The translations under genes and the position numbers were made by a program. 64,000 nucleotides of DNA, taken from NCBI RefSeq assembly GCF_963665995.1, contig NZ_OY762512.1, positions 5,022,001-5,086,000 of the forward strand, written 5' to 3'. The first letter of the stretch is position 1; each line of letters starts with the position of its first letter. Under the pieces are notes generated by a model. That model saw nothing but the letters and a program-made list of their open reading frames with translations. It had not been told where the DNA came from and did no database searches. This DNA is from Pleurocapsa sp. FMAR1. GTDB lineage: Bacteria; Cyanobacteriota; Cyanobacteriia; Cyanobacteriales; Xenococcaceae. Positions 17,885-27,017 of this stretch are shown one piece after another.

Positions 17885-18094
17885 ATGTTTTTAAGCGAAC
17901 TCACACCTGCCTTACAAAAATTTATTCAACAGCCAATTGCCTTTGCTGGTGGTTTTGCCTCTGGTATTTTGCATTTGAACTTAAACGAAGAGCCTTTATC
18001 CAAATGGTTAGAGGCTCAAGGATATGACCAAGTCAACTATAATCCTGCGACTCTAAATAATAGGGATAAACCAAATTCAATTGATATTGATTAA
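17885..18094 (+). CDS. Small conserved cyanobacterial protein
   Basis: 69 residues from the ATG at 17885, chosen because it aligns with the start of the decayed upstream copy. The core is LTPALQKFIQQPIAFAGGFASGILHLNLNEEPLSKWLEAQG, a short amphipathic/hydrophobic helix followed by a polar Asn-rich tail. It resembles small cyanobacterial proteins of unknown function that share the QQPIAF.GGF..G.L.L.L pattern. A hairpin terminator follows. Confidence 0.65.
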   Translation: MFLSELTPALQKFIQQPIAFAGGFASGILHLNLNEEPLSKWLEAQGYDQVNYNPATLNNRDKPNSIDID

Positions 18095-18150
18095 TAAGGC
18101 TTGAGTTCATTGGATTTTATACTCAATTATAAAAGTCATCAAAACAGTAA

Positions 18151-18176
18151 GGCACGCAGATGCTTGTCTGTGTGCC
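18151..18176. terminator. Hairpin between convergent genes
   Basis: GGCACGCAGA and TCTGTGTGCC form a 10-bp stem with one G-U pair around TGCTTG. It lies between the small plus-strand gene and the convergent ftsH, so it could terminate either or both. Confidence 0.6.
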
Positions 18177-18228
18177 TGTATATTAGCTAACCAAATCCGA
18201 TAATCAGATACGGAAAAGCTTTAAAACC

Positions 18229-20055
18229 CTATCCCTGCAAGAAGGTTTTTAGTTCCTCTGGTGCTTTGACCAAAGATAAAATTGTCTGTAATTGCTCGCC
18301 TTCTAAAACTTCATTTTTAAGTAGAGTTTGGGTGGTTGAATCTAACAAATCGCGGTTAAATTCGATAATTTTTAAAGCTATTTCATAGCCTTGCTCAATA
18401 TTTTGCTTGACTAGGCGATCTATTTCACCTGCCACTTCGACCCCTACAGTTCTTCTAGAAGTGAAACCCTCAAGAAATTGCCCTTCGTTTTTAGCAAAAG
18501 CAACTGGACCTAAATCTTTACTCATGCCATACTCGGTTACGGCTTTTTCAGCCAGTTCGGTTGCCTTTTGAATATCATCACTCGCCCCCGTAGAGACTTT
18601 GTTAAAAACTGCTTTCTCTGCTGCCCGTCCTCCTAGTAAGGTAGCAATTTTGCCTCTAAGCTCATCCTCTAGCATCAAGAAGCGATCTGACTCTGGAGTT
18701 TGTAAGGTATAGCCCAAGGCACCTAGTCCGCGAGGGACGATAGAAATTTTGGCAACTTTATTGCCTCCAGGCATCAAGGCACCGACAAAAGCATGACCAA
18801 CCTCATGATATGCCACGGTTTGACGCTCTATAGGGGTTAGTACGCGCGATCGCTTTTCTAAACCTGCCACAACTCGTTCAAAGGCTTCGTTAAAGTCTGT
18901 CATTAATACTGTCTGACCGTTGTTACGGGCAGCTAGCAGGGCAGCTTCGTTGACCAGGTTAGCTAAATCGGCCCCTGCAAATCCCCCAGTTTGGGACGCA
19001 ATTTCGGTTAAGTCTACATTTTCCCCCAGCACTACCTTACGAGAATGGACTTTGAGTATTTCTATTCTGCCACTTTTATCAGGGCGATCGACTAATACCT
19101 GTCGGTCAAATCTACCAGGGCGACGCAAAGCAGGATCTAAAATCTCTGGTCGGTTGGTAGCAGCTATTAAGATTACGCCTTCGTTGCCATCAAAGCCATC
19201 CATTTCCGTTAGCAACTGATTTAAAGTTTGCTCTCGTTCATCATTACCGCCATTAGGGTTGTTACCACGAGATTTACCAATAGCATCTAGTTCATCAATA
19301 AAAATAATACAGGGTGCTTGGCGTTTTGCCTGACTAAATAAATCTCTGACCCTAGAAGCACCTACACCAACGTACAACTCGACAAATTCCGAACCAGACA
19401 TACTCAAAAAAGGAACGCCTGCTTCCCCTGCTACGGCTTTTGCCAGTAAAGTCTTGCCTGTTCCTGGAGAACCAACTAATAATACTCCTTTGGGAATTTT
19501 CGCCCCAATCTGACGATATTTAGCACCATTCTGGAGAAAATCAACAACTTCTTGCAGTTCTTGTTTTGCCTCATCTACCCCTGCAACGTCAGCAAAGCTA
19601 ATGCCAGTCTTACTCTTTTTATAGACTCGTGCATTGCTTTTGCCCATCCTCATACCAACACCGATACCGCCGTTTTCAGTGCTTAATTTAGCTAGCCAAG
19701 CAAAAGCACCTATTAATAGTCCTGAAGAAAGAAGCATCGCCACCAAACTATTGGTAGACTCTGAATTATCATTAACAAGACTAAACTCAATGTTTTGGCG
19801 ACTCAGCACGCTAATCAAATTTTCATCAGAATCATGCTTTTGAGTTCGATAGCGTTGACCACCAAATTCTGCCTTGAGTTGATATTCAATCCAGCGAGAT
19901 TTAATCGTCACCTGCTGAATTTTATTGGCTCTAATCTCATTAATAAATGTATTGTAGGTTGCTTGCGAAATGGTTTGAGTTTTCATTTCAGAGGTATTTG
20001 GAACAACATCAAGAAGCAAAATAGTGTTGCCATCTACTTTTTTGGGACTTCTCAC
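18229..20055 (-). CDS. ftsH: FtsH-family AAA+ zinc metalloprotease lacking the first membrane segment
   Basis: Membrane-bound ATP-dependent protease. Walker A is GSPGTGKT, Walker B is [10 protein letters not shown], the second region of homology is [20 protein letters not shown], and the zinc site is HEVGH. One transmembrane segment is visible ([22 protein letters not shown], residues about 105-126), preceded by about 75 residues of lumenal-type domain. The usual N-terminal membrane segment before that domain is absent: the frame starts at GTG directly after an in-frame stop, and an internal ATG lies at 19986. Residues 160-608 look fully functional. Confidence 0.9.
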   Translation of the reverse strand: MRSPKKVDGNTILLLDVVPNTSEMKTQTISQATYNTFINEIRANKIQQVTIKSRWIEYQLKAEFGGQRYRTQKHDSDENLISVLSRQNIEFSLVNDNSESTNSLVAMLLSSGLLIGAFAWLAKLSTENGGIGVGMRMGKSNARVYKKSKTGISFADVAGVDEAKQELQEVVDFLQNGAKYRQIGAKIPKGVLLVGSPGTGKTLLAKAVAGEAGVPFLSMSGSEFVELYVGVGASRVRDLFSQAKRQAPCIIFIDELDAIGKSRGNNPNGGNDEREQTLNQLLTEMDGFDGNEGVILIAATNRPEILDPALRRPGRFDRQVLVDRPDKSGRIEILKVHSRKVVLGENVDLTEIASQTGGFAGADLANLVNEAALLAARNNGQTVLMTDFNEAFERVVAGLEKRSRVLTPIERQTVAYHEVGHAFVGALMPGGNKVAKISIVPRGLGALGYTLQTPESDRFLMLEDELRGKIATLLGGRAAEKAVFNKVSTGASDDIQKATELAEKAVTEYGMSKDLGPVAFAKNEGQFLEGFTSRRTVGVEVAGEIDRLVKQNIEQGYEIALKIIEFNRDLLDSTTQTLLKNEVLEGEQLQTILSLVKAPEELKTFLQG

Positions 20056-20413
20056 TCATTGCATTGTCTGTTAGTTTTTATAGTTGGAAAAGCAGGGATT
20101 TCTACACTAATTTTTAGGGTCTTCCGTTAGCTGCAAGCTTTTGATACGGTTGTTACGATAATTCTTTTCGGTTTACCTGCAAAATATACTACAGCCAGAC
20201 CATTGCTTAGGGCGGTATAAATCATAGGGGCTTGTCTTGGTCAGCATACCTGCGGAAGTGCGCCTTTGTCTTGCGAGGCAGCGCGATCGCGAAAAGCCCA
20301 CCAACCTGATGTCATAATCAAAAAACGTAACGCTATAGTGAATTTATATTTATTTAAAAAGAACAAGATATAATTTTATTTCTTGCACATCAACCAATAA
20401 TAAAATTTAGCTT
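20056..20413. other. Intergenic region with a GC-rich repeat patch
   Basis: About 358 bp upstream of divergent genes. At 20226-20300 there is a GC-richer patch containing cttgtcttggtcagcat, which recurs in the truncated cold-shock gene at about 35567, followed by GAGGCAGCGCGATCGCG with a HIP1 octamer. The rest is presumably promoter sequence for ftsH and the hydroxylase. Confidence 0.45.
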
Positions 20414-20899
20414 ATGCTTCTTTTAACTGCTTTTGTAGCAGCTTTTATTTTTGCAAGCTTTGTGGAATATTGGCTACATCGTTGGATGCACATAGATCCT
20501 CGCTTGGGTAGAGATATTATTCCTCATTATGAACATCATCGAGCCAATACGGCTAACGGGGTTTTATTAGAGTTCAAAGATTATGCGCTGGTAGTTCCTT
20601 TAAGCTTTTTGGCGTTTTTGATCTCAATACCAATAGGAATTAGTGCTGTGGCAGGCAGTATTGTCTATGCTGCTTTTTCTGCCTATGCTCATCAATTACA
20701 ACATGAATGTCCAACCAAGTGTGTTTGGCTAAAAATGCCTGTCCATTATGTACATCATAAATATAATCAGTGGGACTGTAATTTTGGCTTGGCAGTAGAC
20801 TGGTGGGATAAAATATTTGGTACTTATAAAGCAATGGATTGGTTAACCCCAGAAGAATTGGAAAAACCAGCCAAAGGCTATTTACAAATTAAATGGTAG
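20414..20899 (+). CDS. Fatty-acid hydroxylase-superfamily membrane protein
   Basis: 161 residues with hydrophobic segments near 1-18 and 55-85. Histidine boxes of the di-iron hydroxylase/desaturase superfamily are visible: HRWMH, HYEHH, HQLQHE and HYVHH. The spacing and small size resemble cyanobacterial sterol-desaturase/carotenoid-hydroxylase-like proteins. The substrate (lipid or carotenoid) cannot be assigned. Confidence 0.8.
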   Translation: MLLLTAFVAAFIFASFVEYWLHRWMHIDPRLGRDIIPHYEHHRANTANGVLLEFKDYALVVPLSFLAFLISIPIGISAVAGSIVYAAFSAYAHQLQHECPTKCVWLKMPVHYVHHKYNQWDCNFGLAVDWWDKIFGTYKAMDWLTPEELEKPAKGYLQIKW

Positions 20900-20942
20900 T
20901 TATTAAATATCTGTAAATCTTCCTTAAATAAAAATCATAAGC

Positions 20943-21398
20943 ATGATCCAAAATTTTCTTTTCACAGCTTTTATAATATGTTTGGGACTTTGGCTAATCT
21001 CTTCTTTTGGTGGATGGCAAGAACTATCAAAAAAGTATCAGACTGAAAACAGTCCGCCAACTGCATTTTACAAAAATATAAATCAAAGAGTATCTTTTAG
21101 ACATGAGCAAAAGAGTGGTTCTTTGTCTTTAAGTAATTTGTGTATTGGTGTATCCGATGAAGGGCTTTATCTTGCCGTAACCTCTCCTTTCAATATTTTG
21201 TATCCTTCCTTGTTAGTTTCCTGGAATGATATTGCTTATCGTCAGGGAACTAACAGTAATTCTTCTGATAATTATTTTACTTTTTATTTAGGAAATCCTT
21301 ATATAACCAGTTTTCCTCTAGGGTTAGATGTTATTGAAAAATTATCAGAAGATTATGGAGAACCCATTTTTCTCAATAAGTTAGGAGAACCTAGTTAG
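20943..21398 (+). CDS. Uncharacterised membrane-anchored protein
   Basis: 151 residues. An N-terminal hydrophobic segment (FLFTAFIICLGLWLISSF) is followed by a soluble domain rich in beta-type sequence (ISVSDEGLYLAV-like, PSLLVSWNDIAYRQG, FTFYLGNPYITSFPLG). The VSWNDI phrase resembles short PH-like or DUF domains in membrane proteins. It starts 44 bp after the hydroxylase gene and is probably cotranscribed with it. Confidence 0.6.
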   Translation: MIQNFLFTAFIICLGLWLISSFGGWQELSKKYQTENSPPTAFYKNINQRVSFRHEQKSGSLSLSNLCIGVSDEGLYLAVTSPFNILYPSLLVSWNDIAYRQGTNSNSSDNYFTFYLGNPYITSFPLGLDVIEKLSEDYGEPIFLNKLGEPS

Positions 21399-21545
21399 CA
21401 GATAAGATAAGAATGTTTACAGATTATCGCATTGCCAAACTGGTAATTTGCGTAGCGAAGCCATGCCGTTGAGCTTAGCGCTTTTGATTGTGTAGCAAAA
21501 GACTAAGCTGCTAAAACAGCCAAATGCAATAAGTTTTTCGCAAAA

Positions 21546-21863
21546 TTATGGTTGAATTTCAGCCTTCATTCTTTTAAGGGTCACTTCCATTTGGTCGAAC
21601 ATTTGCTGGGGAGTCATGCCAAATTGATTTAGCTGTGTTTTCAATTGCTGCACAGTCATCTGTGCCATAAAATCTTCTGATAGCTCAAACCGCTTCATAA
21701 AAATGCGATAGCGTTCCATTAATTGCTCCATTTGATCGATAAACATTTTTTTGCCTTCTCGGTCAAATTTGCCGTATTCGCTACCTAATGTCATCAGAGA
21801 TTGATAGTCCTCAAAAAGCTTTTTGGCTTCTTCTTGTACTACTTGAGAGTCAAAAAATCCCAT
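21546..21863 (-). CDS. DUF1825 family protein
   Basis: 105 residues, highly charged and helical: MGFFDSQVVQEEAKKLFEDYQSLMTLGSEYGKFDREGKKMFIDQMEQLMERYRIFMKRFELSEDFMAQMTVQQL. This is the cyanobacterial DUF1825 family, found in nearly all members of the phylum and of unknown function. It is a single-gene unit. Confidence 0.9.
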   Translation of the reverse strand: MGFFDSQVVQEEAKKLFEDYQSLMTLGSEYGKFDREGKKMFIDQMEQLMERYRIFMKRFELSEDFMAQMTVQQLKTQLNQFGMTPQQMFDQMEVTLKRMKAEIQP

Positions 21864-22106
21864 AATATTTATCTAACCTGAATTTAACTTACATCTCGCT
21901 AAGAGAAAAATAAATAAAATATATTTATTGTTTTAAAACCTATATTTCTATTGTAGAGCAGTAAATAAAGACCAGTAAAATACGGTTTACCGACTGATTG
22001 CCAATTTGACTTAAGAAACTTAGGATACAAAAACTATTTTGACTTGAGCTATGTTCTTTGGTTTAGTGGGTAATATTAAGAAGGGCAAGAATTGCGAATC
22101 AGCATT

Positions 22107-22790
22107 ATGATAAAAAAATTAAATATGAAGACAACAGTTATTGCTACAACGACGGTTGCTATCATTGTTAATTTTCTAGCGGTTGATGTCTTTGCTTCGA
22201 CCGATGCAGACTACTCCTTTAGGCTCACTTCAGACTGGCACGACTGTCAGCAAATAGGAGCAGCATACCAAGAAGTTTACGCTTTTGAGACGGACAGCTT
22301 TTATGTCAATATCTGCCAAAAAGACAACGCTTATTTTTACTCAGGAGAAGCCAAACAAAGTGACCATAGCTCCATCTTTATTCCTGCGTATCTCCTAAAG
22401 AATGGTCAAGGTTTTCAGGCTAAAAATGGTAATCTATCTTATTTAGTCTTGTTACCTTTTGGCAAGCAAAATAACGGCAACCAAGTTCCAACTCGTAAAC
22501 AAGCAGAAGCTATTTTAACTATCAAGCGTAATGGGCATTTAGTTTCGGTAGAATCTTCTTTAAATAAATATTGTCATCAATCAGCGGATGAGATTGCCTT
22601 TGATACTATTAAAATCCAGCCACAAAAGTCCAATCAAATAGCTACGATTCCCGCTCAACAAGACTTTGACTTAGATATATCTTTTGCTAACCAAGAACAA
22701 CTTTTACCACCAGAAATTTTTCGGTCTAATTCTAGATTTGATTTTTATCGAGTCGGCGGGGAACTACATCGCTTAACTACTTGTAATTAA
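22107..22790 (+). CDS. Exported protein of unknown function
   Basis: 227 residues from the ATG at 22107 (the longer frame starts at TTG). A basic start and a hydrophobic stretch (TTVIATTTVAIIVNFLAVDVFAS) form a signal peptide cut near FAS. The mature part contains a DSFYVNICQKDNAYFYSGEAK segment with Cys and a QADEIAFDTIKI-like region, with four cysteines in total (DCQQ, NICQ, KYCHQ, TTCN) that could form disulfides. Similar secreted proteins occur in cyanobacteria, but I do not recognise a named family. Confidence 0.6.
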   Translation: MIKKLNMKTTVIATTTVAIIVNFLAVDVFASTDADYSFRLTSDWHDCQQIGAAYQEVYAFETDSFYVNICQKDNAYFYSGEAKQSDHSSIFIPAYLLKNGQGFQAKNGNLSYLVLLPFGKQNNGNQVPTRKQAEAILTIKRNGHLVSVESSLNKYCHQSADEIAFDTIKIQPQKSNQIATIPAQQDFDLDISFANQEQLLPPEIFRSNSRFDFYRVGGELHRLTTCN

Positions 22791-22799
22791 GATTTTAGA

Positions 22800-23462
22800 T
22801 CATAATAACCCTCGATAGCGAATAAACAGTAAAATCACTGCCCACGAGCCTAATGCCACTTTTACAGCAACTAAAATATTGAGTAAAGGAATAATTCCTC
22901 CACTAAAAAGCGTGCCTAATTCTCCTGGCGGTAATTTCCAACCGATTAAAGTTACCACCGCTAAGGAAATAAAAATCAGCACTGAAAGCTTTTCCCAGGT
23001 AGCAGCATGATATTTTTGATAGATTGCTTCCATTTGTTGAGATGATAAGGTAATGGCAAGTAAACCGATCGCTGTTCCTCCTGCAACCCCCGCAGCAAAA
23101 CCGCCACCAGGACTAAGATGTCCGCGAATTGCTAATTCGATACTTACCAAGGCAGCAATGGTTGCACCCAGGCGTGCAAGAATCATAGACGGGCGATCGC
23201 TAAATTGATAGACTGTTTCGGTAGGTTGTTCGTCTGCTAGCAAAAATTTCGTCCCCAAGATGGCGATCGAAAATACTACCACCTCAAAAATTGTGTCATA
23301 AAGACGATTGCGAAAAATTATGCCCGAAACTGCATTAGGTACACCAGTATCTTCTACTATCGAACCAACAATGGAAACTTCTTGCCATTGGGCTGCTGGA
23401 TTGGGCATAATCAGCATTTTGACGAAGAATGCTAATCCTGCTGCAAGATAAAGCCACTTCAT
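22800..23462 (-). CDS. mrpB: Cation/proton antiporter subunit MrpB (MnhB)
   Basis: 220 residues with six to seven hydrophobic segments. The signature RNRLYDTIFEVVVFSIAILGTKFLL followed by LSPGGGFAAGVAGGTAIGLLAITL is that of the MnhB/MrpB family. The ATG overlaps the stop of the upstream gene (ATGA), so translation is coupled. It is the last gene of the mrp operon. Confidence 0.88.
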   Translation of the reverse strand: MKWLYLAAGLAFFVKMLIMPNPAAQWQEVSIVGSIVEDTGVPNAVSGIIFRNRLYDTIFEVVVFSIAILGTKFLLADEQPTETVYQFSDRPSMILARLGATIAALVSIELAIRGHLSPGGGFAAGVAGGTAIGLLAITLSSQQMEAIYQKYHAATWEKLSVLIFISLAVVTLIGWKLPPGELGTLFSGGIIPLLNILVAVKVALGSWAVILLFIRYRGLL

Positions 23463-24019
23463 GAATGATCCTCCTCTTTGTTTACGGTTACGTAGGTCAA
23501 AGTAGTTTCTGGTGCGATTAATTCGGTTTGCATAATTTCAAACAGACGCTGCACTCTGATTGCAGTTTGATACATTGGGCTATTATTTGATGCCGATTTA
23601 CTACAAATAGCGTGAACTTCTTTAGCCATCAGTGCTTTTTCTAGGGCTTTTGAGTTGGAATATTCGACTATTTCAAGACGTAAATGATATTGAGTAATAA
23701 CTTTTTGAAGATTGGTTATTAGTTCTCTTAAATAAATATCTTTAATATCTTTGCGTGCCTTCATTTCTGAAAGTACCCCAAGACGCATTACCAAGGAGGA
23801 ACGGACGGCAACGACATAAAGAGTAATTGCCAACATTGTCCCTACTAAAGCTTCAGTTAAAGCCACGTCTGCTGCGCCTAAAACTGCATAGATCAATGCT
23901 GCGATCGCTCCTAAAATGCCTCGGATAACCAACGCGTGATAAGGATTAACTTGGAATACCAACATCAAAGCCGCTAATGGCATTAAGGCAACAATGGCAT
24001 AGATGTAATTATCAATCAT
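23459..24019 (-). CDS. MrpA-C-terminal-like (DUF4040/MbhD) subunit
   Basis: 186 residues from the ATG at 24019, chosen because it overlaps the mrpG stop as ATGATTGA. The first half is membrane-embedded (ALMPLAALMLVFQVNPYHALVIRGILGAIAALIYAVLGAADVALTEALVGTMLAITLYVVAVRSSLV), which is the domain found at the C-terminal side of long MrpA proteins and in MbhD. A soluble C-terminal tail of about 95 residues follows and is unusual. In cyanobacterial mrp operons this short gene takes the place of full-length mrpA. Confidence 0.8.
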   Translation of the reverse strand: MIDNYIYAIVALMPLAALMLVFQVNPYHALVIRGILGAIAALIYAVLGAADVALTEALVGTMLAITLYVVAVRSSLVMRLGVLSEMKARKDIKDIYLRELITNLQKVITQYHLRLEIVEYSNSKALEKALMAKEVHAICSKSASNNSPMYQTAIRVQRLFEIMQTELIAPETTLTYVTVNKEEDHS

Positions 24020-24290
24020 TGCTTTTTCCACTACTAGAACAATACGCCAAAACATAGCCCAGTACTGTATTCCAAATTGCTAAGGAAATAATTGCCAAGA
24101 GCAACAACGACCATTCATTGGGTATTTTAAGTAGTAACCCGAAAATAATAGTCATAGAACCAAGGGTATCGGCGACAGAAAGACTATGAAGCTTAAATAG
24201 TACGGATCTGTTGCCAATTAAGGGCAATGTTCCCCAAAACCAGAATATAATGCCGATAATCAACAGACTGTAACTTAAAATGTCAATCAT
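24012..24290 (-). CDS. mrpG: Antiporter subunit MrpG
   Basis: 92 residues with three hydrophobic segments. The family signature IGIIFWFWGTLPLIGNRSVLFKLHSLSVADTLGSMTIIFGLLL is clear. The stop overlaps the start of the next gene. Confidence 0.85.
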   Translation of the reverse strand: MIDILSYSLLIIGIIFWFWGTLPLIGNRSVLFKLHSLSVADTLGSMTIIFGLLLKIPNEWSLLLLAIISLAIWNTVLGYVLAYCSSSGKSND

Positions 24291-24357
24291 AAAATACTTT
24301 TCCTCAATAAATTTTTATTCAAGCCAAACGCTCTTATCCAGATACCATCTATATAAT

Positions 24358-24609
24358 CTATGCTTCGTTTAACCGTTTAATTAAATGTGCCAAGAGCATT
24401 AATCCCGCATTGCCTACACTCAAAATGAGGACTGCGACAACTCCAATTGACCAATCATCCCGTAGAACAGAAATAAATAGCATCATAATTGAGGTTTTTG
24501 TGGCAATACTGGCAAATGCCAGCATTTTTTGCCAAATATCGTCATCCTGCCAAGCTTCGTAGATTGGGATTAATAAAGCTAAAATCATCGCTATCAAAAT
24601 TGAATCCAT
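24358..24609 (-). CDS. mrpF: Antiporter subunit MrpF
   Basis: 83 residues, three hydrophobic segments (ILIAMILALLIPIY, MLAFASIATKTSIMMLFISVL, IGVVAVLILSVGNAGLMLLAHLIKRL). Length, position between mrpE and mrpG, and the helix pattern fit MrpF, although the usual RGPT motif is not evident. A MITE separates it from mrpE. Confidence 0.7.
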   Translation of the reverse strand: MDSILIAMILALLIPIYEAWQDDDIWQKMLAFASIATKTSIMMLFISVLRDDWSIGVVAVLILSVGNAGLMLLAHLIKRLNEA

Positions 24610-24637
24610 TGTTTCATTTATCAGTTATTAAAGTTAA

Positions 24638-24784
24638 TAGACCTCTTGCATGAATAGAAAATTAATCATTTTTCCCTTTAAATTCGAGACCCCGCGTCGC
24701 CGTTAGGCGCAAGGGAATGCTCGAATTACTTTCCCCTTTTGCCTCCTAAATAAGTAGTTCATAGTGATTCGTGCAAGAGGTCTA
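24638..24784. mobile_element. 147-bp MITE between mrpE and mrpF
   Basis: The ends TAGACCTCTTGCATGAAT and, inverted, TAGACCTCTTGCACGAAT match at 17 of 18 positions. There is no coding capacity. A 41-bp GC-rich repeat sits in the middle. It is placed exactly between two genes that elsewhere in the operon overlap. Confidence 0.8.
24684..24724. repeat. 41-bp GC-rich repeat, copy A
   Basis: Bounded by TCGAG and CTCGA ends and flanked by AATT on both sides. The reverse complement is identical over 41 bp to 59059-59099 and similar to 41869-41907 in the rRNA spacer. Confidence 0.85.
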
Positions 24785-25195
24785 ATCTCTATTGGCTTCT
24801 CTACTCCTTACCTTCGGTTTAACTCGATGCACCTCATACCAGCCAGCTTCGTCATATTTCACGACAATAGTTTTAGGGGTAAAGGTAATCAAAAATATAT
24901 CGAGAAATATTAGTCCTGGTGTCCGTCGAGATTTAACTCTTTTCCTGACGATATCCTCTTCATTGTGGGGTCGAAGCATAATTTGGATTGCCTCAATATA
25001 AGCTTGAGGAATAGCAACGACGATTTCCCACAACACCCGTAGCCAATCATTTAACGCTTCTGGAGATGTATAGCTACGAGGCAATAGCAGCGCGATCGCC
25101 ACGCCGATAATAATATTAGCCAGACTATAATCAGCAGTGAGTAAAAACCAAATTGTTAGTCGTAGTATTATATTGAGAATTGCGATCGCCTCCAT
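24782..25195 (-). CDS. mrpE: Antiporter subunit MrpE
   Basis: 137 residues. Two N-terminal hydrophobic stretches (AIAILNIILRLTIWFLLTADYSLANIIIGVAIALLLPR) are followed by the soluble MrpE domain with LRPHNEEDIVRKRVKSRRTPGLIFLDIFLITFTPKTIVVKYDEAGWYEVHRVKP. It overlaps the end of mrpD by 28 nt. Confidence 0.85.
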   Translation of the reverse strand: MEAIAILNIILRLTIWFLLTADYSLANIIIGVAIALLLPRSYTSPEALNDWLRVLWEIVVAIPQAYIEAIQIMLRPHNEEDIVRKRVKSRRTPGLIFLDIFLITFTPKTIVVKYDEAGWYEVHRVKPKVRSREANRD

Positions 25196-26655
25196 ACTAT
25201 CCAGAAAAGTAAAACTAACGTTACTGCCATGACCCCAATCAAATGATCGAATTGCTCAAAATCACGGGGTATTTTAATTGCTAGTTTCTTGAAGATTAAA
25301 AGATAAGCCAACCAACCTAAAGCAATAGTGGCTAAAGGTTTAATTGTATTTTGTAAGCTATAGGCTTGATAGTAAAAAACATTTGCACCAATTAATCCCC
25401 CTAGTAAAATTACCATCGCCCACCAAAATCCAGGTTGGATCTTCTTCTGCGCCCGCTCTTCATGTCCCCCAGTATCTCCCTCTCCTAGTCGCCTTCCGTG
25501 TGGCAGAAAAATAAATTTAGCAAAAGAAATTGCTGTTCCCAGTGCAGCAAGATTCATGCCAATCACCTGCCAGGGTAAGAGATTTTTGCTAGTTAAGACT
25601 TTTGCCCCAAAACCAGACAGTAAAGGAAATCCAGAAATTGAAAAACTAGCGATCGCTAAAGCCAGCCAAATCTTATTATCGATAGGTTGCTGTTGCAGTT
25701 GTTTAAAGTTGCGACTAGGTAAAACCCCCGCAATTAAAAACAATGCAGACTTGACCAAACCGTGAGTTAGGGCATAAAAACCACCTACAACTGGCGCAGC
25801 AAGGACAAAACCTAACTGAGAAATAGTGTGAAACGCTAACATCCGCTTGGTATCTTTTTCCAAAACCGCAAAACCTACTCCAAAAAGTGCTGTAGCCACG
25901 CCAAAAAACCTGACAATAGGATCGATTTCTGCCAACAGCAGCGCGCAACGTACTAAGGGGAAGACACCCGCTTTAACTACTACTCCCGAAAGCATTGCCG
26001 AGACAGGACTTTCTGATTCGGAGTGAGTTAAGGGCAACCACAAGCCTGAAACAAAAATACCGCCTTTAACTAATAGTCCGAGAAAAATTAGGGCGATCGC
26101 TTCTGGGGGAGAACCACGTAAACCTGCATAATTAAAGGAATGATGCGCTTGATATACCAGCACTGCCCCCACCAAATAAAACAGCATGGCTACATTGCTG
26201 ACGAAAAGATAGCGCAATCCTACCCAAATCGATCTGTCAGTGCGGGGATAAGCAATTAGCAGAAAGGATGCAATGCTAATTACTTCTAGTGCCACATAGA
26301 GACTAATAAAATCAGCACAGATAAAAGTAGCGTTAACACTTCCATGCAAAATAATTAGCTGCGTATAGAAAAAAGCTGTTTTGCCAGTTTGCCAACAGTA
26401 AAGAATAACTGCTGCTGTCACCAGTGCATTAGTAAGAATAAAAAAGCCACTTAATTGGTCAATGATTAAAGTAACGCCAAAATTATCTAGTAACTGAATA
26501 TCTAAAGGTGAACCGAGTAAAAATATCACCACGGCGTAAGCAGTCGAAACTAGAGCAATTCCTAATGCTAGAATCCGATCTAGCTTGGGAAACAGATAAA
26601 TAACAAAGCCGATAAAAAATGGTATAGCTAGCCAGGCGATCGTCATCTTGATCAT
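25168..26655 (-). CDS. mrpD: Antiporter subunit MrpD (NuoN/NuoL-like)
   Basis: 495 residues with about 13-14 membrane segments, homologous to proton-pumping NuoL/M/N subunits. The diagnostic core includes LYVALEVISIASFLLIAY with the key Glu, GLLVKGGIFVSGLWLPLTHSESESPVSAMLSGVVVKAGVFPLVRC with its conserved Lys and HSE, and MLAFHTISQLGFVLAAPVVGG. It starts within an ATGA overlap with the stop of mrpC. It would carry the ion-translocating path of the complex. Confidence 0.9.
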   Translation of the reverse strand: MIKMTIAWLAIPFFIGFVIYLFPKLDRILALGIALVSTAYAVVIFLLGSPLDIQLLDNFGVTLIIDQLSGFFILTNALVTAAVILYCWQTGKTAFFYTQLIILHGSVNATFICADFISLYVALEVISIASFLLIAYPRTDRSIWVGLRYLFVSNVAMLFYLVGAVLVYQAHHSFNYAGLRGSPPEAIALIFLGLLVKGGIFVSGLWLPLTHSESESPVSAMLSGVVVKAGVFPLVRCALLLAEIDPIVRFFGVATALFGVGFAVLEKDTKRMLAFHTISQLGFVLAAPVVGGFYALTHGLVKSALFLIAGVLPSRNFKQLQQQPIDNKIWLALAIASFSISGFPLLSGFGAKVLTSKNLLPWQVIGMNLAALGTAISFAKFIFLPHGRRLGEGDTGGHEERAQKKIQPGFWWAMVILLGGLIGANVFYYQAYSLQNTIKPLATIALGWLAYLLIFKKLAIKIPRDFEQFDHLIGVMAVTLVLLFWIVWRRSQFSI

Positions 26656-26987
26656 GGCGTATTATTCTCTTCGATCGCACTCGTTTCTAAAGTCGGATTA
26701 TCTTTTGCTAACTTCATTACTCCCACCAGCATTAAAGCCTGGATTGAAAAGCCAATCACAATCGCCGTTAAAATAACCGCCTGGGGAACAGGATCGGCAT
26801 AAGCAATATTATCTTTATTGCTCACAATGGGCGTATACAAACCATCCCGTGATGCTACCAGCACATAATAGGCAATGACTCCTGTACTCATAATGTCCAT
26901 CGAGATAATTTTCATGACTAGATTTTGTTTAAAGATAATGCCAAAAAATCCACATAACATAGTGGCTAAAATACAAGCTTCTAACAT
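26652..26987 (-). CDS. mrpC: Antiporter subunit MrpC (NuoK-like)
   Basis: 111 residues, three hydrophobic segments. FFGIIFKQNLVMKIISMDIMSTGVIAYYVLVASRDG and ADPVPQAVILTAIVIGFSIQALMLVGVMKL match MrpC/MnhC, the NuoK homologue. Confidence 0.88.
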   Translation of the reverse strand: MLEACILATMLCGFFGIIFKQNLVMKIISMDIMSTGVIAYYVLVASRDGLYTPIVSNKDNIAYADPVPQAVILTAIVIGFSIQALMLVGVMKLAKDNPTLETSAIEENNTP

Positions 26988-27017
26988 TTCTCAATCACCA
27001 ATAAAAAACGACTAATA

